From Gluconacetobacter johannae (GTDB lineage Bacteria > Pseudomonadota > Alphaproteobacteria > Acetobacterales > Acetobacteraceae), in NCBI RefSeq assembly GCF_025994435.1, contig NZ_BAQK01000051.1:1-48011 (forward strand): 48,011 nucleotides of DNA. Direction: 5' to 3'. The position numbers and the translations under genes are program-made. The notes below the pieces were generated by a model that ran no database searches, had not been told where the DNA came from, and worked only from the letters and a program-made list of their open reading frames with translations. The stretch's first letter is position 1, and every line of letters starts with the position of its first letter. This document shows positions 8,266 to 16,901 of the stretch, one piece after another.

Positions 8266-8820
8266 TCAGATGCCGTCCCGCCGGCCGCGCCGCCACGAGG
8301 CCATCGCCGCAAAGACTCCGTCCCGCAGGATCAGCCCATGCAACAGCGCCGCGCCCAGATGGATGACGATCACGCCGAACAGGGTAAAGGCCAGCCAGCC
8401 ATGCAGGTGGCGCAGCGCCGCGAACAACGCCGGATCGTGCGGCAGGATCGGCGGCAGCCGCACCGGCCCCCACAGCACGACCGGATAGGCCCCCGCCGAC
8501 AGCATCCCCCAGCCGACCAGCGGCATGGCGAACATCAGCGCGTAGAGCATGATGTGCGAACCGAGGGCGGCGATCCGCTGGACCCGCGGCATGCCGGCCG
8601 GCAGCGGCGGCGGCGGCACCAGCAGGCGGTTGGCCAGCCGCACGCAGGCCAGCAGCAGGATCGCGACGCCCATCGGGCGGTGCAGGGCGACCAGCCTGGC
8701 ATAGGCCGGCCCTTCGGTCGCGGCCATGAACACGCCGACGAACAGCATGCCCAGGACCATCGCCGCCATCAGCCAGTGCAGCACCCGCGCCAGGGCGGAA
8801 AAGCGGACAACGGGGTTCAT
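8266..8820 (-). CDS. Cytochrome b561 family protein
   Basis: 184 aa with four predicted membrane helices, the usual size for bacterial b561 (YodB/CybB-type). Candidate haem-ligand histidines lie in VLHWLMAAMV (helix 1), LHRPMGVAILLL (helix 2), and the LHGWLAFTLF and VIHLGAALLH helices near the C-terminus. The role is transmembrane electron transfer, usually from ubiquinol to a periplasmic partner. The ATG overlaps the stop of the upstream catalase-family peroxidase by 4 nt. This strongly suggests that the two proteins form an electron-donor/peroxidase pair, a gene association known in other proteobacteria. Confidence 0.9.
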   Translation of the reverse strand: MNPVVRFSALARVLHWLMAAMVLGMLFVGVFMAATEGPAYARLVALHRPMGVAILLLACVRLANRLLVPPPPLPAGMPRVQRIAALGSHIMLYALMFAMPLVGWGMLSAGAYPVVLWGPVRLPPILPHDPALFAALRHLHGWLAFTLFGVIVIHLGAALLHGLILRDGVFAAMASWRRGRRDGI

Positions 8821-9935
8821 GGCCTTTCCTTCGCCGCGATCATCGCGGGGGTAATGGCGCTGGGCAGCTTGACCTCGCCCGCGCGCAGGGTGAACGAGCG
8901 CATATAGGCCGCCGATCGCGCGGCCGGGATCGGGTCGTCCGACGGTGCGATGCCGGGCGGCAGCACCAGCGGGTCGTAGGTGATGCCGGTGCACAGCCCG
9001 CCATCCTCGCTCTGCGCGACGTCCAGGGTCAGGGTTCCGGCCTCGACCTGCCGGCGGTCGGCAGGCCACGGCAGGGTCGGATCGGCCGTCGGGTCGGACG
9101 GCGCGCCGATTGTCACCATCAGCCGCCAGGACAGCGGATGCCGGCCCAGGGCGGTGAGCAGGTCGTCGAACAGATAATCCTGGCCGGTCACGGCGCCTGC
9201 GGGTCCTCCCGGCTGCATCGGCGCCATCTCCCAGCGTACCGGGGTGGAGACGCCATCCGCGTTGATGAAGCGGAAGGCGTCGAGACTGCGATAGGTGTCG
9301 TCGCCAAAGCCCGGGGAGATGGGGCGCGCGCCCACCAGGGCCAGCGCACGCGCGACGTCCGGATGGCCGGCCAGGAACGGCCCCACCCGCGCCGGATCGG
9401 GCTTGCCCGTCGCGGGGTCGGGGCGGGTCGCCAGCAGCAGGTCGCGGAATTCCCGCGCCGTCCGCGCGACGAACACCGGAATGTCGTTGATCCCCATGCG
9501 CCATTCCGCCCCGTCGGGGGGCATGATGCGTAACGCCATGCTCCGCACCTTGGCCGGGGCGTCGGCCTGGAACGGCATGCCGCCCGCCAGCGCGAAGCGC
9601 CCGATCACCGCCGAGCGGACGGGCCGGAACACGGCCGCCTTCGACAGCGACGCGGCCTGGCCGCTGCTCTCGAACCAGCCGGCGACGCACACCCCCTTGG
9701 CGTGGTTGCGCCGGAAGCCGGGATGGACGCCGTCCACCGCCGCCAGGGCGTCCATCATCCGCGCCTGCGTCAGCCGGCGCGGCGACAGCCACCCGGCGCT
9801 CCAGGCGAAGGCGGTCACGACCCCCATCATGACCAGGCCGATCGCCCCCAGGCGCAGCAGCGTCCCCGGATCGAACAGGGACGCGGGTCCGGACGCCCCG
9901 CCCTCCTTTCGCGGCCCGCTTCGCGGCTCTGTCAT
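8817..9935 (-). CDS. Membrane-anchored catalase-family peroxidase
   Basis: 372 aa from the ATG at 9935; GGAG lies 9-12 nt upstream, and an upstream in-frame start at 10073 has no such support. After a short polar N-terminus an uncleaved-looking helix (LLRLGAIGLVMMGVVTAFAW, about residues 26-45) should anchor a periplasmic domain. That domain has the mini-catalase pattern: RRNHAKGVCVAGWFES (distal His), RFALAGGMPFQADAPAKVRS and MALRIMPPDGAEW. It is shorter than true catalases and matches the SrpA/catalase-related peroxidase group, which reduces peroxides with an electron donor. The overlapping cytochrome b561 gene is the obvious donor candidate. A proximal Tyr ligand could not be placed with certainty. 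Confidence 0.85.
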   Translation of the reverse strand: MTEPRSGPRKEGGASGPASLFDPGTLLRLGAIGLVMMGVVTAFAWSAGWLSPRRLTQARMMDALAAVDGVHPGFRRNHAKGVCVAGWFESSGQAASLSKAAVFRPVRSAVIGRFALAGGMPFQADAPAKVRSMALRIMPPDGAEWRMGINDIPVFVARTAREFRDLLLATRPDPATGKPDPARVGPFLAGHPDVARALALVGARPISPGFGDDTYRSLDAFRFINADGVSTPVRWEMAPMQPGGPAGAVTGQDYLFDDLLTALGRHPLSWRLMVTIGAPSDPTADPTLPWPADRRQVEAGTLTLDVAQSEDGGLCTGITYDPLVLPPGIAPSDDPIPAARSAAYMRSFTLRAGEVKLPSAITPAMIAAKERP

Positions 9936-10076
9936 CGCGCCTTCTCCGACCTGCCCGGCTTCTGGAGGCCAGACAACGCGCCCCTGCCGCCGATCGTTCA
10001 TCCGTCCGGTGAATCCCGTATCGGCAACGCCGCGCGACGCCTCACCGTTTTGTGCGATCGCACCAGGACGCACCCA

Positions 10077-10116
10077 CTGGGACGCGCCCCCTGGGATGCG
10101 CCCCTGGGATGCACGG
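10077..10116. repeat. Three tandem 13-14 bp repeats in a divergent promoter region
   Basis: CTGGGACGCGCCCC (10077-10090), CTGGGATGCGCCC (10091-10103) and CTGGGATGCACGG (10104-10116) follow one another without gaps between the divergent peroxidase and chemoreceptor genes. The spacing of 13-14 bp is not a helical turn, so cooperative binding of one regulator is not obvious. A small tandem duplication is the simplest reading. Confidence 0.6.
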
Positions 10117-10149
10117 TGCGGACGGCAGACATGTCCTTGCGGAGTCGCA

Positions 10150-10200
10150 TTGACTTACAAAAGTGAATTATCCAGAAATAAATCCTTAAACCTTCTTCGC
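10150..10200 (+). promoter_or_regulatory. Candidate promoter of the chemoreceptor gene
   Basis: A TTGACT hexamer at 10150-10155 is followed by an AT-rich stretch up to about 10190, unusual for this DNA. No close -10 match sits at exactly 17 nt; AAATAAAT-type sequence starts slightly further on. The region precedes the likely ATG at 10219 by about 30-70 nt. Confidence 0.3.
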
Positions 10201-10218
10201 ATGAGAGAAGCCAGCTAC

Positions 10219-12459
10219 ATGACGCCTGTCCCGCAGAGACGGTTTTTTGAATCCCTTTCCCATAAGTTGATAGGCACCGCCGGGGCCGCATTCGCCGTCA
10301 TTCTTTGCTGCGCGATCGCATTGCTGGCCTGGACCACCAAGACACGCGTCGAAGGTTTCGTATATGCCCAGGCCGAGGCCGAGGCGCAGATCGCCGCCAA
10401 TGAAGTCGCGACAAAGCTGGCCGAGCAGAATTCGGCGGCAAACCTGATGAGCGGCGCCGTGGAAGCCGCGCATGAGGCCGGGTTGCATGACCGTGGCCTC
10501 ATCGTGGCCATGCTCCGGATGAACGAACGCCGGTTCCCCGATCTCTATGGCTCGTGGATGGAAGAGGCCCCGCTCGGCTTCGACGGAACGAGCGATCCAA
10601 AGGCGCCAGGGGACAACACGTCCGGGATCTTCAATCCCTACTGGCTGCGCGGAAGCGACGGCAAGCTCGAATTCTCGGCATTGCCGGCCCATTATTCGCA
10701 GTCGTGGTACACACTGCCGATGTCGCAGGGCAAGGGCATCATTACCGAACCCTATGTCGATGAAGGCAGCAACATCGAGATGGTTTCCTTTGCCTATCCG
10801 GTGAAATTCGGCGGCAAGGCGATCGGCGTCACCGGGATCGACGCGCCCCTCGACCGGCTTTCGCGCATGCTGGGCACCATGCGGCCCTTCGGCAGCGGTC
10901 ATGTCATGCTGGTGTCCGGAAACGGCACCTGGGTGACCAATCCGGACGCGCATCTTCTGATGACGGCCTATGCGGGGGACGGCGCCAGGGAACTCGCCGC
11001 GGCCCTCGCCGACGGTCGCTCCCGTATCCTGCACGAAATCCACGGCAGGACCATCGAACGCGTGATCTATCCGTTCGCCATCCCGAATCTCAAGACGACG
11101 TGGGCCATCATCGTCGATATCCCCGAAGACGTGTTTGCGACGCCGGTCTGGCAGGACGTCAGGATGATGATCCTGGGGGGGATCGTCACCGCGCTCCTTG
11201 TCCTGGGGACGCTCTATCTGATGGTCGTCGTGCTGGTCCGCCGCCCGATGGAATCCCTGCTGGCTTCGGTCGAGACGCTCAGCCGCGGCGATTACGCCCG
11301 GCCCGTCATGGGCCAGCACCGACGCGATGAAACCGGCACCATCGCGGTCGCCCTCGACGGTTTCCGCGTTGCCCTGGCCACGGGCCGGCGCAACGAGGAG
11401 GCGGCTGCCGAGAGCCGTCGCCAGGCCGAGGTGCTGCGCGCCGAAGCCCAGGCCACGCAGGCCGCCCGAGCCGCCGAATTGCAAGACGTCGTCAAGGCGT
11501 TGGGAAACGGGCTGGAGCGTCTCGCCGGTGGCGACCTGCTGTTTCGCCTGCGTGCACGCTTCGCGCCCGAATACGAGGTGCTTCGTGAAGATTTCAATAT
11601 CGCAATGGACAAGCTGCAGGAGGTCATAACATCCATTGCGTTCTCGGCACGGAGCGTGACGGCCGGTTCATCGCAGATCGCCGTGGCCTCGGAGGATCTG
11701 TCCCGACGGAACGAACAGCAGGCCGCCAGCCTGGAAGAAACCACCGCCGCCCTGAACCAGATCACGGCCACCGTCCGGAAGACCGCCGAGGGGGCAAGTG
11801 TCGCCGATACGCTTGTCAGCAGCGCCTCGGCCGACGCCGAGCACTCCGGCGTGGTGGTGAAGCAGACTGTCGCGGCAATGGCCGGAATAAAGGACGCGGT
11901 CGGTGAAATCCGGCACATTCTCGGGCTGATTGATGAAATAGCGTTCCAGACCAATCTTCTGGCGGTCAACGCGGCGGTCGAGGCCGCCCGGGCGGGCAAC
12001 GCCGGCCGCAGCTTCGCCATCGTCGCCACCGAGGTGCGGGCGCTGTCCGAACGGTCGTCCGAGGCCTCCAAGCAGATAAAAGCCCTGATCTCCACGTCCA
12101 GCGAGCAAATCGGTCGCGGCGTGAAGCTGGTTGGCGAAACGGGCACTGCGCTGGACCGCATCGTCAGCCAGGTCGGGCGGCTCAGCGAATTCATTTCCCG
12201 GATCTCACTGGCGGCGCGGGACCAGGCAAGCGGACTGAGCGAGGTCAATGCCACCATGAGCCAGATGGATCGCGTGACCCAGCAGAATGCCGCGATGTCC
12301 GAACAGTCGAGCGCGGCCTCCCATTCCTTGAACAAGGAGGCAACCGTACTGTCCCGCCTGGTCGGGGAGTTCCATATCGGCGAGCCGGAGACGCTTCGTG
12401 CGACGCCCCAGCCTCAGGAGAAAACTTCAAAACTCGTCAATTCCGCCAAGAGCCGCTGA
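10219..12459 (+). CDS. Methyl-accepting chemotaxis protein
   Basis: 746 aa. The ATG at 10219 is preferred because GAGAAG lies 8 nt upstream; the in-frame ATG at 10201 would add six residues. TM1 is at about 16-40. A large periplasmic sensor follows with dCache_1 features (FGGKAIGVTGIDAPLDRLS). TM2 is at about 315-340, then a HAMP domain and a cytoplasmic signalling domain with the hairpin tip IDEIAFQTNLLAVNAAVEAA. The tip region is fully conserved, so coupling to CheA/CheW is expected. The C-terminus shows no NWETF-type CheR tether. No che genes are in the window, so it is an orphan receptor here. Palindromic repeat copy 2 follows its stop. Confidence 0.93.
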   Translation: MTPVPQRRFFESLSHKLIGTAGAAFAVILCCAIALLAWTTKTRVEGFVYAQAEAEAQIAANEVATKLAEQNSAANLMSGAVEAAHEAGLHDRGLIVAMLRMNERRFPDLYGSWMEEAPLGFDGTSDPKAPGDNTSGIFNPYWLRGSDGKLEFSALPAHYSQSWYTLPMSQGKGIITEPYVDEGSNIEMVSFAYPVKFGGKAIGVTGIDAPLDRLSRMLGTMRPFGSGHVMLVSGNGTWVTNPDAHLLMTAYAGDGARELAAALADGRSRILHEIHGRTIERVIYPFAIPNLKTTWAIIVDIPEDVFATPVWQDVRMMILGGIVTALLVLGTLYLMVVVLVRRPMESLLASVETLSRGDYARPVMGQHRRDETGTIAVALDGFRVALATGRRNEEAAAESRRQAEVLRAEAQATQAARAAELQDVVKALGNGLERLAGGDLLFRLRARFAPEYEVLREDFNIAMDKLQEVITSIAFSARSVTAGSSQIAVASEDLSRRNEQQAASLEETTAALNQITATVRKTAEGASVADTLVSSASADAEHSGVVVKQTVAAMAGIKDAVGEIRHILGLIDEIAFQTNLLAVNAAVEAARAGNAGRSFAIVATEVRALSERSSEASKQIKALISTSSEQIGRGVKLVGETGTALDRIVSQVGRLSEFISRISLAARDQASGLSEVNATMSQMDRVTQQNAAMSEQSSAASHSLNKEATVLSRLVGEFHIGEPETLRATPQPQEKTSKLVNSAKSR

Positions 12460-12743
12460 ATATCGACGCGCGCGCCTCGGCGGCACGGCTCAGGGCGCTG
12501 CCCTGAAACCCGCCAAAGGGCTCGGCCCTTTGGAAACCCAGTCGTTTTTCCCTGATCGGGGTCCAGGGCCTCAGGCCCCGGATCCTGGGTAACGGGTGGG
12601 TTCGGGCAACGCCCGATCCGGAGAAAGCGCCTCGCCAATTCCCCGACCATACCCTAGAACACCGGGGCATCAGACCCACGGGGCGCGGCAACGCGCGCCC
12701 TGTCCTGTCCCGTCCTTTTGTCCCGAACGGTGTGGCCTGCCTC
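12460..12743. repeat. Composite palindromic repeat, copy 2 (R2-R1-R3-R4, the longest form)
   Basis: The intergenic gap holds four palindromic modules in a row. R2 is CAGGGC/GCCCTG (12491-12505). R1 is CCAAAGGGC/GCCCTTTGG (12513-12533), followed by GGAAACCCAG and a T-run at 12544-12548. R3 is CCAGGGCCTCAGGCCCCGG (12563-12581). R4 is TTCGGGCAACGCCCGA (12601-12616). It is the only copy in the window carrying all four. It lies directly after the chemoreceptor stop; the R1 hairpin and later T-run could act as a weak terminator. Nothing gene-like was seen in the rest of the gap. Confidence 0.8.
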
Positions 12744-14372
12744 ATGCTTCAGATCGACTCTCTCGTCTTCAACGCCTGGGGGCGGCGCTTCTTTGACCGT
12801 GCCTCGGTGACCTTGCCGAACCCGTCGAAAGTCAGCCTGGTCGGACGCAACGGGGTCGGCAAATCGACCCTGTTCAAGCTTATCATGGGCGAGTTGCAGC
12901 CGGATTCCGGCGAGATCGCGATCCCCAAGGCCGCCCGGGTCGCCGCCGTGGACCAGGAACATCCCGCGACGCCCACCAGCGTGATCGATACGATCCTGGC
13001 CGCCGACACCGAACGCGCGGCGCTGATGGCGGAACTGGAGACCGCCGAACCCGAACGCATGGGCGACATCTGGTCGCGCCTGATCGAGATCGACGCCGAC
13101 AGCGCGCCCGCCCGCGCCGCCGAGATCCTGAACGGGCTGGGCTTCTCCACCGCCGACCTCGACCGGCCGATGGCCGAGTTCTCGGGCGGATGGCGGATGC
13201 GCGTGGCGCTGGCCGCCGCCCTGTTTTCACAGCCCGACCTGCTGCTGCTGGACGAGCCGACGAACTATCTGGACCTGGAAGGCGCATTGTGGCTCGAGGC
13301 CCGGCTGGCGCGCTATCCGCATTCCGCGCTCATCATCAGCCACGACCGGGAGCTGCTGAACAATTCGGTCGATTTCACCCTGCACGTCACCGAAGGCAAG
13401 CTGGAACTGTACAGCGGCGGCTATGATTCGTTCGAGCACCAGCGCGCCGAGAAGATCCGCCTGCAAAGCGCCACCCGCGCCAAGCAGGAGGCCGAGCGCG
13501 CCCACCTGCAATCCTTCGTCGACCGCTTCAAGGCCAAGGCCAGCAAGGCCGCGCAGGCGCAAAGCCGCATGAAGCGCCTGGCCAAGCTGGAACCCGTCGC
13601 CACCACGATCGAGGCCCGGGTTTCCCCCTTCATCCTGCCCTCGCCGCCGCGCCCGCTGGCCCCGCCGCTGATGCGGCTGGAGGGGGTCGAGATCGGCTAT
13701 GGCGACGACGCGCCCGTCCTGGCGGGGCTGGACCTGCGGCTGGATGTGGACGACCGGATCGGGCTGCTGGGGGTGAACGGCGCCGGCAAATCGACCTTCG
13801 CCAAGATGGCCGCCGGCGCGCTGGCCGCCCGGTCCGGACGGGTGACGCGATCCGGGCGGATGGAGGTCGGCTGGTTCCACCAGCACCAGATCGAGGCCCT
13901 GAATCCCTCCGATACGCCGCTGGACATCATCCGTGCCGCCCGCCCGACCGACAGCGACCAGTCCCATCGCTCGCGCCTGGCGCAGTTCGGCATCCATTTC
14001 GAGAAACAGGGCACGACGGTCGAGGCCCTGTCGGGCGGCGAACGCGCGCGCCTGCTGCTGAACATGGTGGCGATGGCCGCCCCGCACCTGCTGATCCTGG
14101 ACGAACCGACGAACCATCTGGACATCGACAGCCGCCGCGCCCTGCTGGACGCGCTGAACGATTACGAGGGCGCGGTGATCCTGATTACCCACGACCGGTC
14201 GCTGATGGAACTGGTGGCCGACCGGCTCTGGCTCGCCGCCGACAATACGGTGGCGCCCTTCGACGGCGACATGGACGATTACGCGCGCTTCGTCCTGGAC
14301 CGCGCGCGCGGCGGCGCCTCCGCCCCGTCGCAGGCCGCCGCGAAGGAGAAGCGGCGCAAGGGCAAGCGCTGA
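12744..14372 (+). CDS. ABC-F family ATPase, YheS-like
   Basis: 542 aa from the ATG at 12744; the longer GTG start at 12732 adds only four residues. Two ABC domains lie in tandem with no membrane segments. Domain 1 has Walker A GRNGVGKST, signature FSGGWRMR and Walker B LLLLDEPTNYLD. Domain 2 has GVNGAGKST, LSGGERAR and LLILDEPTNHLD. The linker AHLQSFVDRFKAKASKAAQA is typical of the YheS branch. ABC-F proteins bind the ribosomal E site and modulate translation or rescue stalled ribosomes. The C-terminus is basic (KEKRRKGKR). The gene is convergent with the next gene, with six bases between stops. Confidence 0.92.
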   Translation: MLQIDSLVFNAWGRRFFDRASVTLPNPSKVSLVGRNGVGKSTLFKLIMGELQPDSGEIAIPKAARVAAVDQEHPATPTSVIDTILAADTERAALMAELETAEPERMGDIWSRLIEIDADSAPARAAEILNGLGFSTADLDRPMAEFSGGWRMRVALAAALFSQPDLLLLDEPTNYLDLEGALWLEARLARYPHSALIISHDRELLNNSVDFTLHVTEGKLELYSGGYDSFEHQRAEKIRLQSATRAKQEAERAHLQSFVDRFKAKASKAAQAQSRMKRLAKLEPVATTIEARVSPFILPSPPRPLAPPLMRLEGVEIGYGDDAPVLAGLDLRLDVDDRIGLLGVNGAGKSTFAKMAAGALAARSGRVTRSGRMEVGWFHQHQIEALNPSDTPLDIIRAARPTDSDQSHRSRLAQFGIHFEKQGTTVEALSGGERARLLLNMVAMAAPHLLILDEPTNHLDIDSRRALLDALNDYEGAVILITHDRSLMELVADRLWLAADNTVAPFDGDMDDYARFVLDRARGGASAPSQAAAKEKRRKGKR

Positions 14373-14378
14373 CGCCGA

Positions 14379-15524
14379 TCAGGGCGCAACGGGCGCGATG
14401 CGGACCAGCAGATAGGGACGTTCCTGCATGTCCCGCCCCCCGTGGAAGACGGGCAGGCGCGACCATTGCCCCACCGTCATCCACAGCACGTCCCCGTCCA
14501 GCGCCAGGCTGTCCGGGGCGATCAGGCGCGGATCGTGGACGACCATGAACAGCCGCCCGTCCGGCGTGCGCCGCAGGACGCCGTGGCGTTCGATATCGGT
14601 GATGTAGAGGCTGCCGTCCCGCGCCGTGGCCATGCCGTCCGCGACGCCGGCCTCCCCTTCGTCACGCACCGCCCGTTCCAGTGCGTCGTCCGTGACCGCC
14701 GGGTCCGCCAGCAGCGCCGTGGGCGCGCTGTACAGGCGGCGCGAGGACAGCGGCGCCCAGTAGAGGCGGCTGGCGTCCCGGTCCAGGGCGATGCCGTTCA
14801 CGCCCCCCTGCCCCATGGCGGGATGGGCAAGGTCGTAGCGGGCCATCCGGCCGTCCACCTCCATCGCGAAGCCGGGTTCGGCGCTGACACAGGGCCGGTC
14901 GGCCAGCACGCGCCGCGCCTGCCCGCGCGCCAGATCGACGACGATCAACGCCGGATGGCCGGCCTGCGACGTGTCCGACAGATAGGCCGTCCCCGCGGCC
15001 CCATGCGTCAGATCGACCCGCACGTCGTTTACATGGGAATCCGGCCGGACGGCCGGCGCGTGCAGGGCGATGCGGGCGAACAGCGCGCCCGACGCGGGGT
15101 CGATCCCGATCAGGGCGGGCCGCGGCGCGGCCCGGACGCCGGCCACCATCCCTTCGTCCACCACCCACAGGCGCCCCCTGGCGTCACGCGTCATGCCCAG
15201 CGGCGACAGGAACGTCCTTTGCGCGGCCGCGCTGGGAAACGGCAGAAGGCGGCCATCCATCCATGTCGCCAGGCGCGGCCCCGGATGATCCTGGGCGCTG
15301 GTGGGAAAGGACAGCACCAGCCGCCCGTCGGGCAGCAGGGCGATCCCCGACGGCTCGGCCTGCGCGAACCGCCCCACGACATCGACATTGCCCGAAAGCG
15401 CCGCGCCATGGTCCACGCTGTCCGCGCCATCCGCGGGCCGGACCAGTCCGGCGGCCAGAAGGACGCCGCACAGCGCACGGGACAGGCGGGAAATGATCGG
15501 CATCGTGCGGAACCTGGGTTTCAT
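14379..15524 (-). CDS. Secreted major royal jelly/yellow-family beta-propeller protein
   Basis: 381 aa from the ATG at 15524; ATGs at 15533 and 15503 are alternatives. The longer frame from 15623 is rejected because it reads through a palindromic repeat. A signal peptide is clear (SRALCGVLLAAGLVRPADG). The body follows the bacterial MRJP/yellow family: SPLGMTRDARGRLWVVDEG, DSHVNDVRVDL, YLSDTSQAG, GGVNGIALDRDASRLYWAPL, SSRRLYSAPTALL, SLYITDIERHGVLR and DPRLIAPDSLALDGDVLWMT. The fold is a six-bladed beta-propeller related to SMP-30/gluconolactonase. The bacterial function is unknown, though some relatives are annotated as dopachrome-tautomerase-like. It is probably periplasmic. Confidence 0.82.
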   Translation of the reverse strand: MKPRFRTMPIISRLSRALCGVLLAAGLVRPADGADSVDHGAALSGNVDVVGRFAQAEPSGIALLPDGRLVLSFPTSAQDHPGPRLATWMDGRLLPFPSAAAQRTFLSPLGMTRDARGRLWVVDEGMVAGVRAAPRPALIGIDPASGALFARIALHAPAVRPDSHVNDVRVDLTHGAAGTAYLSDTSQAGHPALIVVDLARGQARRVLADRPCVSAEPGFAMEVDGRMARYDLAHPAMGQGGVNGIALDRDASRLYWAPLSSRRLYSAPTALLADPAVTDDALERAVRDEGEAGVADGMATARDGSLYITDIERHGVLRRTPDGRLFMVVHDPRLIAPDSLALDGDVLWMTVGQWSRLPVFHGGRDMQERPYLLVRIAPVAP

Positions 15525-15541
15525 TTCATTCATGACCACGT

Positions 15542-15580
15542 CCAGGGCCTCAGGCCCCGGTGGGTTCGGGCAACGCCCGA
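15542..15580. repeat. Composite palindromic repeat, copy 3 (R3+R4)
   Basis: R3 CCAGGGCCTCAGGCCCCGG (15542-15560) runs directly into R4 TTCGGGCAACGCCCGA. CCTGTCC follows R4, and its complement precedes the inverted R4 at 47273-47297. It lies between the propeller-protein start and the end of the cellulose operon, about 210 nt past the SGNH hydrolase stop. The remainder of the gap to 15787 holds no supported gene. Confidence 0.8.
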
Positions 15581-15787
15581 CCTGTCCCGCCTGTGTCATT
15601 GCCGTCATCGGCCCGGATGTCATCCGTATCGCGGCAGGATAGGCGACGTGACACTTGTTACATATCCAAGGATGATGGCGCGCTGGCTGTCCGGCCTGGG
15701 GATGGACGCCGCCCCCGAACGGCTGCTGACGAACGGCGCGCAGCAGGGGCGGGCTTGGGGCGCCCGACCCCCAGTCCGCCCACGCCG

Positions 15788-16435
15788 CTATTGCTTCTGC
15801 GCCAGCAGGGGAATGATCGCCTTCGCCAGGTCGTTGCCCCAGCTCTGGTAAAACGGGGCGGTCAGGTGGACGCCGTCCTCGGTCTCGACCTTGCCCGGCT
15901 GGAACAGGGTGGTCGAATCAATGTAATGGCAGGGCGCCACGTCCTGCTTCAGCAGGGCCGCCAGTTCCGTCACACGCTGGTCGGTCTTGCCGTAGCGGGG
16001 GTTGTACTGCCCCCAGGTCGGCCCGACCCAGATGCAGGTCGCGGACCCGATCTGCCCCACCAGGGCGTGCACCTGCTCGTCGATCCAGTCGCGGGGCAGC
16101 GTCTTCTGCCCATATCCGGCCATCGCGTCGCCGAACACCGTAATCACCGCGTTGGGATGCCACTGGGCCACCAGCGCCGTCATGTTCGGCGGGGCCTGGT
16201 CCTTGCCCATGAACAGCTTGATCGGCTCGACCCCCACGCGCATCGTATAGCCGCACGCGTTCGCGGGCTTTTCATCCACCCAATCCTCGGGTTTCGACGA
16301 ACACAGGCCATAGGTGACGACTTTCGCCCCCTGCCGCGCCAGTTCGTCGGGCAGCGTCGCCAGCAGCGAGTTCTTGAAAGTGATGTGACTATCGCCAATC
16401 AACAGCACGGTCAGACCGACCAGTAACGGGTGCAT
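15788..16435 (-). CDS. SGNH/GDSL hydrolase at the end of the cellulose operon (BcsX-like?)
   Basis: 215 aa. Block I is LLIGDSH at residues 11-17, with Ser16 as the predicted nucleophile. A later block may be FGDAMAG, and block V is the catalytic Asp/His pair in EDGVHLT near residue 191. Family enzymes are esterases or acyltransferases. In acetic acid bacteria an SGNH protein (BcsX) is known in a second type of cellulose operon, alongside an acyltransferase. The catalytic block starts only ten residues from the ATG, so the hydrophobic N-terminus looks like the first beta-strand and not a signal peptide. The gene starts 33 nt after bcsD with a GGAATGAGGGCGG ribosome site, so it belongs to the operon. 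Its substrate is unknown. Confidence 0.75.
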   Translation of the reverse strand: MHPLLVGLTVLLIGDSHITFKNSLLATLPDELARQGAKVVTYGLCSSKPEDWVDEKPANACGYTMRVGVEPIKLFMGKDQAPPNMTALVAQWHPNAVITVFGDAMAGYGQKTLPRDWIDEQVHALVGQIGSATCIWVGPTWGQYNPRYGKTDQRVTELAALLKQDVAPCHYIDSTTLFQPGKVETEDGVHLTAPFYQSWGNDLAKAIIPLLAQKQ

Positions 16436-16468
16436 TCCGCCCTCATTCCTTTTTCCAGACCAAAAGCG

Positions 16469-16900
16469 TCAGACGCTTCCATATTCCATGACGAACGCGT
16501 CACCCTCGCGCGGCTGATCCGGCCGCCAGGTGATCGCGCAGCCGCCCACCGCATCCGGCTGCCGGCCGATCCATGTTTCGTATACCCCCGCGAGGCACGC
16601 GGCCAGCCAGTATCCCGAAGGCACGCCCATACCGCCCAGCGTAGGCAGCCCGGCATGGCGGATCTGCAGGACCTGCCGCCCCCGATCCAGCGACAGGCCG
16701 ACCCGCCCCCAGCCGACCAGCGCCAGCAGGGCGTTCATCTCGTGCTCCATCGCCTCGATCGTCGCACAGGGCGGCAGCACCAGCCGCTCGGCCATGCGTG
16801 CGCCGACCCCGCGCAGGAAGCGATCCCGCGCCGGCGCGCCCGCCTGTTCGTCGAACGCGCGGGCGAATTCGCGCAGGAAAAGCGTCAGGTCAGCAGACAT
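16469..16900 (-). CDS. bcsD: Cellulose synthase subunit BcsD
   Basis: 143 aa against about 156 in Komagataeibacter. Recognisable BcsD stretches are FDEQAGAPARDRFLRGVGARMAERL cut here as LRGVGARMAERL, EHEMNALLALVGWGRVGLSL and GYWLAACLAGVYETWIGRQP. BcsD forms periplasmic or cytoplasmic ring/filament assemblies that order the synthase complexes and help crystalline ribbon formation; it marks type I cellulose operons. The ATG at 16900 falls one base after the bcsC stop, so translation is probably coupled. Sequence identity to the Komagataeibacter protein looks modest, which fits a more distant genus. Confidence 0.88.
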   Translation of the reverse strand: MSADLTLFLREFARAFDEQAGAPARDRFLRGVGARMAERLVLPPCATIEAMEHEMNALLALVGWGRVGLSLDRGRQVLQIRHAGLPTLGGMGVPSGYWLAACLAGVYETWIGRQPDAVGGCAITWRPDQPREGDAFVMEYGSV

Positions 16901-16901
16901 G

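Noticed and set aside
12544..12548. T-run after the R1 hairpin as a full rho-independent terminator of the chemoreceptor gene
   Set aside because: The run begins 11 nt after the stem and not directly behind it, so only a weak terminator role is plausible.
15525..15623. N-terminal extension of the propeller protein to 15623
   Set aside because: The extension translates the R3/R4 palindromic repeat and precedes a good signal peptide that starts near 15524.
15673..15851. Short + strand frame starting ATGATGGCGC before the SGNH gene
   Set aside because: It runs into the coding region of the SGNH hydrolase on the other strand and shows no protein-like pattern.
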